Shown here: positions 57,438 through 64,000 of the stretch, one piece after another
How positions within the stretch are numbered: position 1 is the first letter of the stretch
Layout: every line of letters starts with the position of its first letter
Origin: Rugalucina vietnamica
Lineage: Eukaryota > Mollusca > Bivalvia > Lucinida > Lucinidae
Assembly: GCA_964017185.1 (NCBI GenBank)
Contig: OZ024877.1
Span: 7,852,006 to 7,916,005, forward strand
Reading direction: 5' to 3'
DNA: 64,000 nucleotides
The notes under the pieces: generated by a model
Database searches by the model: none
What the model saw: the letters and a program-made list of their open reading frames with translations, nothing else
Told to the model about the DNA's origin: nothing
Translations under genes and position numbers: made by a program

Positions 57438-57896
57438 GGCACTGTGTATTTTATGGAGTGGAGTCATGGTGTGGAGTCTTGGATTGGAGTCATGGAGTGG
57501 AGTATTGGAGTGGATTCTTGGAGTGGAACCTTGGAGTGAAATTTTGAGTATAACACAAAACTCAATTCTGGTGGTGAAATTTGTCTTGAAGCGAACGTAC
57601 GCCATCACAAAATATGTAACAAATGCATAAAGTGTATGAGTAATGGATAAGTAACGGAAATTAACCATTTATTTCCATTATTTATACTGGTAATGCATTT
57701 GTTACATGTTTCGCAATGTTGTCCGTTCAAACGAGACTGATTTTACCACCAGAATAAATGTTTCTCTTACGCTCCAACATTTCACTCCAAGGTTCCACTC
57801 CAAGGTTCCACTCCAAGAATACACTCCAATACTCCACTCCATGGCTCCAATCCAAGACTCCAATCCATGACTCCACTCCATAAAATACACAGTGCC
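57438..57896. mobile_element. Long fold-back element with GGAGT-repeat arms
   Basis: The termini are GGCACTGTGTATTTTATGGA and TCCATAAAATACACAGTGCC. Each arm contains many short units (TGGAGTGGAGTCATGG type on the left, CCATGACTCCACTCCA on the right), and inverted homology continues inward (GTAACAAATGCAT / ATGCATTTGTTAC). Nearly the entire 459 bp can fold on itself. Confidence 0.75.
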
Positions 57897-58077
57897 TTTT
57901 TTCTGTCATGTATCTACATAACAGAATGTGTCAGAAAGTCAAATCAAAATGTTTTGAATTTTTCATTGACTTGGTTGTACGTAACAGTAAACGTTCATGT
58001 TCGAAATTTGACAGGGGTCCGAATTTTCAGGTGTGCAAGACATATGGTAGCAACTGGTACTATTTTAATGCTTTTTG

Positions 58078-58160
58078 TATGTCCCAACCACGGTCCGAAC
58101 CCATGACCTCCTGATCATAAATTGTACACTCTACCACTTGAGTAGCCTAGCCATTAGGCG
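58078..58160 (-). mobile_element. tRNA-like SINE head, minus strand
   Basis: On the minus strand an A-box-like ACTCAAGTGGTAGAGTGTAC and a B-box GGGTTCGGACC are spaced as in a tRNA. The acceptor stem does not close, so a SINE head or tRNA pseudogene is more likely than a functional tRNA. A related partial copy is at about 58366-58400. Confidence 0.55.
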
Positions 58161-59460
58161 TTAAAATGACAAATCTGTAATGGTAAAATCTTTTAAATAA
58201 ACTGTACATCATTTGGACATAATATAAGTCTACTCCTCTGTCTCGAATCTAGCCAAGATATGTTCTTCAGAAAATATTTGGTGCTCTAATTTTCAAGAAA
58301 AGAGAATTTAAACTTACAAAAAGGCACAAAAAAAAACACAAAAAAATAACTTATTTATCAGACTAGTAGCTAGTCTACCACTTGAGCTAATGGGACTGGG
58401 TCGCATACCTGGCAACATAAATAAAAGTCTGATAGCATTGAATCAATGTCTGATTCTAGAGGACCATAAATACAATTGGCATTCATGCTAAAAGCCTTGG
58501 TTATCCTCTTCAAAGATGGAGACTAGTATTATTATCATATTATTATTTTCATAGCAAGGGCCTCATGGAAGATTAGCTATTGTACGTTTTCTCATTTATG
58601 TATGTAATCACCCTCTTGAAATAAAGTCACTTTATACATGTAGTTTATCCTCAAAAGTTTTAGTGGAAACAAAACATGTAATGATCAGAACTCGAACTAA
58701 TACAAAAGGTACAAGTAGGCAAAGATCAGGAAAAGGCGCAAATGTTTTCGTGTTTTCATATTGTAAAGTTTCATATTCAAGAAAATCTTAGCCTTTCTGC
58801 TACAAGAATCAATCTGATTGTAATGTTTGAGCTGCATCACAAAAAATCTATTTTGTTTTATTGTAGGCTAAGACAAAGTCATCAAACAAACTGAGGTCTT
58901 TGTGAAATAATGATTTTGTATTTTGATTTGTTATACAAAGTAGCATATCACTCTGTTCAAAATTGAAAACTCTCAGTTAAGCTATGCAGACTTGTCTGTA
59001 CCTGAACCAGTTGGAAAAATGAAGCCACACTTTATCAGTACAAGTTTCTTGCACTGAAACATTTTGATAATTTATCTAAGAATCTGAGAAACCTTGCCCC
59101 ATGTGTTTGTTGATTTAATGTGGTCTGCATCAACATAATTACATCTCCTGCTGACAGATTTATTAGGGGAAACAGTTAGCTCCCTCAGAGAATTTTGGAA
59201 GAAAGTGGCATATTCAGTGAGAGTGAATAAGGATATATGGTTTAAAAAAAGGGTGAGTTTAAATTGTATGATACAAGTCGTTTTGTAGTTTCAAAGGATA
59301 TTTTTGAAAGTAATTTTGTTGGTCATATATTACTGTGAGCTTTCTAAGAAACAAATATAGTCCTACTTCCTTTAGTCAAAAATTTCAGGCCTTCATATGT
59401 CTCCTGTTGTTGTTCCAAGGTGTTTAACTTTGATGATGCCTTGCCTAAATATGTACTGTC

Positions 59461-59650
59461 ACTGCTGTGTATGGTGTGGGTTCGAGCCCCGCTCTGGCCA
59501 TGTGAGACAAGCCAAGTTCTGGTTGCAGGTGTGTCAGGTGTATTTTCTTGGGTTCTCCCCTTTTCACCCCACCTACTGATTGGTCTGTCTCATATGAGCT
59601 GAAATAATCTTGAAAAGGACATAAAACTGAATTGAAAAAAAAAAATAATA
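59461..59650 (+). mobile_element. SINE-like element, copy 2
   Basis: B box GGGTTCGAGCCCC at 59478-59490, then GTGAGACAAGCCAAGTTCTG, CACCTACTGATTGGTCTGTC and an A-rich tail. It matches the body of 5838-6020 closely. It ends 77 bp before gene 2 exon 4. Confidence 0.65.
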
Positions 59651-59726
59651 AATTAATAAAAAAATATGTACATTTTTGTGCCCATTAAAAGACAAAAGCT
59701 TTTCAATCTAAGTTCTATTTTGTTAG

Positions 59727-59878
59727 GTTTTGGAGACAACCTACTGCAGGATAACCTTGACCAGTTAGCCAATGTTGCGGCAGCCCAGGCCACTACTACC
59801 CAGCCCCCGCCTCCGCCCCTGCCAAAGGTTGAGGAGCCAGTGGACGATGGGAAGACAGAGGAGGAAAAAGTCTCAGAG
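59727..59878 (+). CDS. Gene 2 exon 4: acidic, proline-rich linker
   Basis: The acceptor CTATTTTGTTAG ends at 59726. The exon completes a Gly codon with exon 3 and ends at donor GTAAAT (59879) in phase 0. It gives about 50 residues: FGDNLLQDNLDQLANVAAAQ, a five-proline run, then KVEEPVDDGKTEEEKVSE. It links the two finger groups. Confidence 0.78.
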
Positions 59879-60199
59879 GTAAATCTTTAGTTTTTCATCC
59901 AGTTAACTGATCATGAGCTAATTGTCAGGATTTTTTTATCCAGTTACGCGATCATGGATGCAATAGCATGGTTTGTACTGTGGCCCGGTGGATGATGGGC
60001 ATTGAAGCAGCTCTGCTATTAATCATGTCCAGTCCAGCATATTTCTTTTGTGAAGATTTGATTACGGCAATTCTTCCTCTTCTGCTGAATTAAGAATTTG
60101 TTGGTGAAAAGATCTGCTTCTGGAATGCATGCCCACAAACAGTGGTTGCAATTAGACAGTACATTTGACAACTAGGCTAACTTTTGAGCAAAACTTATA
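59879..60199. other. Gene 2 intron 4, first part
   Basis: No feature recognised before the mariner remnant. Confidence 0.45.
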
Positions 60200-61023
60200 T
60201 ACGAAGGACGTTCAAAAAGTTCGCGGAAAAGTGTCATCATATTCTTATTTTGTAAATCAGCTGAATTAAACTATTACAGTTATATAGACTAACATGATTT
60301 GTACTTATTCAGAAAATATTGCTGCTCTGGCATGAATACAATGTTAACAGTGGTTGCTATGGAAACCGTACATCATGATTACTGGCCCACTTTTCTTCAT
60401 TTTTGCAAAAAGTGGATGTTTAATGATGACGTTGCATTTGATAGTTCACCGTGCTTTTTTCACCAAACTTTGTATGAGCAAAGTTCAATATGTTTGCGGT
60501 GAGCACATGACGTCATATAAGTGTGTGACGTCATTTTGGCGTACAGCGGCCATACTGTTTAGTGGGTATGCCTAAAATGCAAAGGGAACAACAGTATTCG
60601 ATAAATTGTGTGTTTGGAACGGACTATAAAAGGAAGAAACACTGCTAAGAGCAGAAAGCGCATATGGCAACAAGAAAATTAAGAAAACAGCAATCAACAA
60701 GTAGTATTCAAGATTTCTACACGACTTGTGGTCAGAAAAACGTCCATGTCGACTCGCGCAGCGTAACGTCAAATAACGTCATACTGTCGAAAATGATCGT
60801 CGTTACAGAAAAGAGTAATATTCGTGAAATACACAACATATCGAATTGTAGTTTCGGCACAATTCACCGCATTATGCACACAGAACTGACAATTAGATTT
60901 TATTCAAATTTTGTGCATATGTTAACTATTTGTTATTTACAACATGCACAGAGAACGTAAATTTCCCATGACAATTACAAATTTGGCAGCACTTTTCCTC
61001 AAACTTTTTGAACCCCCCTCGTA
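60200..61023 (+). mobile_element. Internally deleted mariner-like element with transposase remnant
   Basis: Begins TACGAAGGACGTTCAAAAAG and ends CTTTTTGAACCCCCCTCGTA, inverted, with the TA typical of Tc1/mariner. The frame 60664-60960 includes NIREIHNISNCSFGTIHRIM, resembling the helix-turn-helix of mariner transposases (IREIA...S.GSVH.I pattern), then decays. The catalytic D,D(D/E) part is gone in this 824-bp copy. It ends 115 bp before gene 2 exon 5. Confidence 0.72.
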
Positions 61024-61138
61024 CATGTAAAGATTGTTCATATGAAAAATAATGTTTTGAGCCTTAAGGTCACATCCTATTGCAAAAACAAAAACTAACT
61101 TGTAAACATAATAATTTATTATATACATGTATCTTCAG

Positions 61139-61347
61139 GCTCTCCAAGCTCTAGAGGAAGCCTCAGCTACCTACAAATACACAGAGGAGACCCAGTCGGC
61201 CACAGATGCTATCAGTTACCCCGATGATTTCCCGGGCGGTGACGATGCTGGGTCGGACGAAGAAGCCATGGATACCAGCAGTAGCCAGGCAACAGACGGG
61301 AAAAGTGACCTGGAGAAACTGGCAGCAGGAGCCGTGGATATTAAACC
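61139..61347 (+). CDS. Gene 2 exon 5: acidic linker
   Basis: The exon lies between acceptor TGTATCTTCAG (ending 61138) and donor GTAAGT (61348). It has 69 codons plus two bases, phase 0 in and phase 2 out (protein residues 714-782). Rich in Asp/Glu/Ser (PGGDDAGSDEEAMDTSSSQ), with no fingers. Probably a disordered spacer between finger groups; acidic Ser sites could be CK2 targets (inference). Confidence 0.8.
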
Positions 61348-61962
61348 GTAAGTTCTTGAAATGAAGTGTTCATGATATTTTATTGTAGAAATTTTCTGAC
61401 CCTTCTTTTAACTTAGACAAGAAATAAGTATTCACCCTTGCAGGAGGTGTTAAAATCATCACACAAGATAGCAACAAAATTTTGGTACCCAAAGGATAGT
61501 TAAAGTAGGAAATTTAGGCTTTTAAGCAAAGTCCCTTGAATTTTATGTCCCAAACAATCGGGAACAGGGCTTGATTGTTTGGTAGCCTGTCTGATATCTA
61601 ATGTATTGAACTTTGGAACGATCCTCACAGCCAGCACATTTCATATGTGAGAATGAAGAATATTTCTACAACCATTCTTCCTCTTTCGCTGAATGAGCAT
61701 TTGTTAGTGGTGTAAGAAATGTGTATGAAGTACAGGTAACATACTTCTAGATGGCTTACCAGGAAAATCTGTATAGGATACTAATCATGCGTACATGACT
61801 TGGCTGTTGACCAGACTGCTTTATACCCCCAAATCATTGGCTCAGTCCGAACATGACTGAACTTGTTGACTGGCATGTTGAACCATGAAACAAACAGAAC
61901 ATTTTCCAATCATTGAGAGAGTTTGTGATTTATTGAACCAAGTAATTTACACCATATTTCAG
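61348..61962. other. Gene 2 intron 5
   Basis: Contains a SINE-tail-like segment at about 61845-61905 (CAGTCCGAACATGACTGAAC ... GCATGTTGAACC). No other structure. Confidence 0.5.
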
Positions 61963-62470
61963 GGGACCCAGTATCAAGGCCAGCCCCACTAAGGCCCCAG
62001 CTGGCTTAGAGGACTACACGCCACTCAAGAACCGTAACTTTGAGTGTCTGGGCTGTTACTCTCAGTTTGCGACAGAGTTACTGTTCCAGAACCATTTCCT
62101 GAAGGAACATTGCGACGAGAATGTCTGTCTACTCTGCGGCCGAGACTTTGCCAAGAGATATCTTGTCCGCGTCCATTTCCATGAGTCTCACTGTAACAAG
62201 GATGTCTATAAATGTAGAAATTGCGACAAAAAGTTCAACATGGTCTCTAAATACTGGCAGCACGCCCAGATTCACGCCCGTCGACATGTTTGCCGGATCT
62301 GTAGCAAGGCGTTCTCCTCAGCAACGGAGATGAAACGACACGAGACGAGTGTCCATTACAATAAGTCATACTTCTGTGTGTATTGTCCAGAGACGTTTAC
62401 ATCCGCTTTAGACTTAAGACTACACAAAGAGGAGGCCCATAACATCAAGAGACATGGCAATGTAAAAAAG
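61963..62470 (+). CDS. Gene 2 exon 6: zinc fingers 6-10
   Basis: The acceptor CACCATATTTCAG ends at 61962. The exon completes a Pro codon and encodes 169 further residues (783-952). Five intact C2H2 fingers span residues about 811-942: CLGC, CLLC, CRNC, CRIC and CVYC, spaced C-x2-C-x12-H-x3/4-H. It is followed by NIKRHGNVKK. At 62471 GTAGGA could be a donor in phase 0; otherwise the frame reads four more codons to TGA at 62483-62485. Both ends are possible. An AATAAA at 63969 could serve the second. Confidence 0.85.
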
Positions 62471-62490
62471 GTAGGAGGAAAGTGATTTGA

Positions 62491-63373
62491 TTTTTATCGC
62501 ACCTGATTATAGCAGGGTGCGATATAGGAGTCCAAATTTCTGTCCATCCGTTCGTTCGTGCGTCCGTCCGTCCGTCAACATTTACGTCGAAGTTTGGTTT
62601 TCTCGACATCAGAGATAGCTGTGAGTCTGAAACCTTGCATTGTAATTGTCCTTGACATACCCTTCAAGCACGCACCTTAACCTGGTGCCCTTGACCTATA
62701 TTTTACGGTCCACTGACTTTGAAAATTTTTACGTCGAAGTTTTGTCAACATTTACGTCGAAGTTTGGTTTGCTCGACATCAGAGATAGTTGTGAGTCTGA
62801 AACCTTGCATAGTAATTGTCCTTGACATACCCTTCAAGCACGCACCTTAACCCAGTGCCCCTGACCTATATTTCACGGTCCACTGACTTTGAAAATTTTT
62901 ATGTCGAAGTTTGGTTTTCTCGACATCAGAGATAGCTGCGAGTCTGAAACCTTGCATAGTAATTGTCCTTGACATACCCTTCAAGCACGCACCTTAACCC
63001 GGTGCCCTTGACCTATATTTCACGGTCCACTGACTTTGAAATTTTTTACGTCAAAGTTTGGTTTTTTCGACATCAGAGATAGCTGCAAGTCTGAAACCTT
63101 GCATAGTAATTGTCCTTGACATACCCTTCAAGCATGCACCTTAAACCGGTGCCCTTGACCTATATTTCACAGTCCACTGAAATTGAAAATTTGTACGTCG
63201 AAGTTTGATTTTCTCGACATCAGAGATAGCTGCGAGTCTGAAACCTTGCATAGTAATTGTCCTTGATATGCCCTTCAAGCACGCACCTTGACCCGGTGCC
63301 CTTGAACTATATTTCATGGTCTATTGACTTTGCCCGATGCAGGTGCGATATTGACCTCCGCGGAGTTCTTGTA
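62491..63373 (+). mobile_element. Helentron/pearl-like element with 147-bp tandem repeats (copy 2)
   Basis: Second copy of the 414-1219 element in the same orientation, starting TTTTTATCGCACCTG and ending GACCTCCGCGGAGTTCTTGT. Unit starts are at 62581, 62728, then 62751 after a 23-bp duplication, 62898, 63045 and about 63192, keeping 147 bp. The monomers differ slightly from copy 1 (CTCGACATCAGAGATAGC versus CTCTGCATCAGTGATAGC), so arrays homogenise within elements. It starts 20 bp after the possible exon 6 donor. Confidence 0.82.
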
Positions 63374-63440
63374 TAGTTTGTACGTGCAGTATTGGTGAAT
63401 ATAGGTCTGACAGTCAGATATTGATGAATAGATGATCAGA

Positions 63441-63663
63441 TGAGCCGCGACGTGAGAAAACTGGTCTTAGGGGTTTCCTATCAGGTCTGACACAAACCGA
63501 GCTGTACAAGCAGTGATGAAAGCTAGAATCTGGAATTTTCGGATATTAGTAGAGGAAGCATTTTACTAGCCAAGGCACTGATCAGCTGCGTAGTTACTGC
63601 ACAGCTGATCTTCGCCTTTGTTTTTGCTTAGGCAAAAATCTGGTTTTCCTGTAATAGGGTTCA
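63441..63663 (-). mobile_element. Family A MITE with mixed hairpin
   Basis: The left terminus is TGAGCCGCGACGTGAGAAAA and the right the degraded GTAATAGGGTTCA. The hairpin left arm is GATCAGCTGCGTAGT and the right ACTGCACAGCTGATC, so it is imperfectly paired and intermediate between the two hairpin types. Confidence 0.8.
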
Positions 63664-64000
63664 AATATCAATAACCATTCTTGTTTCATAGCTGGCAATG
63701 ATTTTATGGTTGTTCATCTTTGATGATATTAATAGCATTTCTACATTTCTACAATTTAATAATTACATAATTAAATATAATCAACAGCTGAGGAAATTTT
63801 AATTCCCAAATCTGTCTAGCTAAGTGATGACGTCATCATGAAAACTACAACATGCATGTAAAAAGCGTATCTAAGAAGTCGCGAAAACTAATGACATTTA
63901 TTATTTCATACTTTATGTCCCTTGTATCAACGTCAATTCGAGAAGATTTAAAGATTTCAATGTATTGAAATAAAACAGACAAAGAAAAATGCAGAAAAAC
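63664..64000. other. Window end, no gene seen
   Basis: AT-rich. Contains the palindrome GATGACGTCATC at 63826-63837 and AATAAA at 63969. Confidence 0.45.

Larger units (their letters stand above)
56909..59726. other. Gene 2 intron 3
   Basis: Contains the fold-back element at 57438-57896 and SINE pieces listed separately. The remainder (56966-57420, 58160-59460) is AT-rich with no exon that fits phase 1. Confidence 0.55.

Noticed and set aside
58078..58160. Functional tRNA gene on the minus strand
   Set aside because: A and B boxes are present but the cloverleaf does not close and similar fragments lie nearby; a SINE head is more likely.

Overview
The window reads as nuclear DNA of a bivalve mollusc. 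It is AT-rich, genes are split by long introns with GT-AG boundaries, and short non-autonomous DNA transposons are very dense. Several elements have the hairpin + tandem-repeat + hairpin layout known from bivalve 'pearl'/Helentron-type elements. The placement rests on repeat style and gene structure; no marker gene was seen, so the species is left open.

Two genes on the + strand can be reconstructed from phase-matched exons. Gene 1 (about 7.76-17.94 kb) has one 2.47-kb exon, two very short exons and a terminal exon. It encodes an acidic, low-complexity protein of about 860-872 residues with a duplicated GYMEM motif; I do not recognise the family. Gene 2 (50.55-62.47 kb or beyond) has six exons with matching phases. 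It encodes a protein of about 950 residues with a Gln-rich N-terminus, six decapeptide repeats and ten C2H2 zinc fingers in two groups of five, so it is a probable nuclear DNA-binding regulator. A weaker candidate for a small membrane protein lies at 39.1-40.9 kb and appears to carry a one-base frameshift. A still weaker two-exon candidate lies at 42.9-43.3 kb.

The rest is mostly repeats. Family A, a MITE of about 235 bp with a hairpin core, has about 22 copies. Family B, about 250 bp with a different hairpin, has 13. Family C has three. Four elements (414-1219, 26104-27422, 32704-33557, 62491-63373) carry internal tandem repeats and end in a short palindrome followed by a T-rich tail. There are two mariner-like elements, several hAT-like or piggyBac-like non-autonomous elements with visible target-site duplications, long fold-back elements, tRNA-derived SINE pieces and a reverse-transcriptase remnant. 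From 44.34 to 49.95 kb lies a 27-bp minisatellite of about 200 units, whose unit length creates long spurious reading frames.

The block at 37.0-43.7 kb contains no family A or B copies and is locally rich in CpG; both weak gene candidates lie there. Insertions crowd the exons of gene 2 (36 bp after exon 1, 21 bp before exon 3, about 20 bp after exon 6), so transposons supply or adjoin several of its splice-site neighbourhoods.
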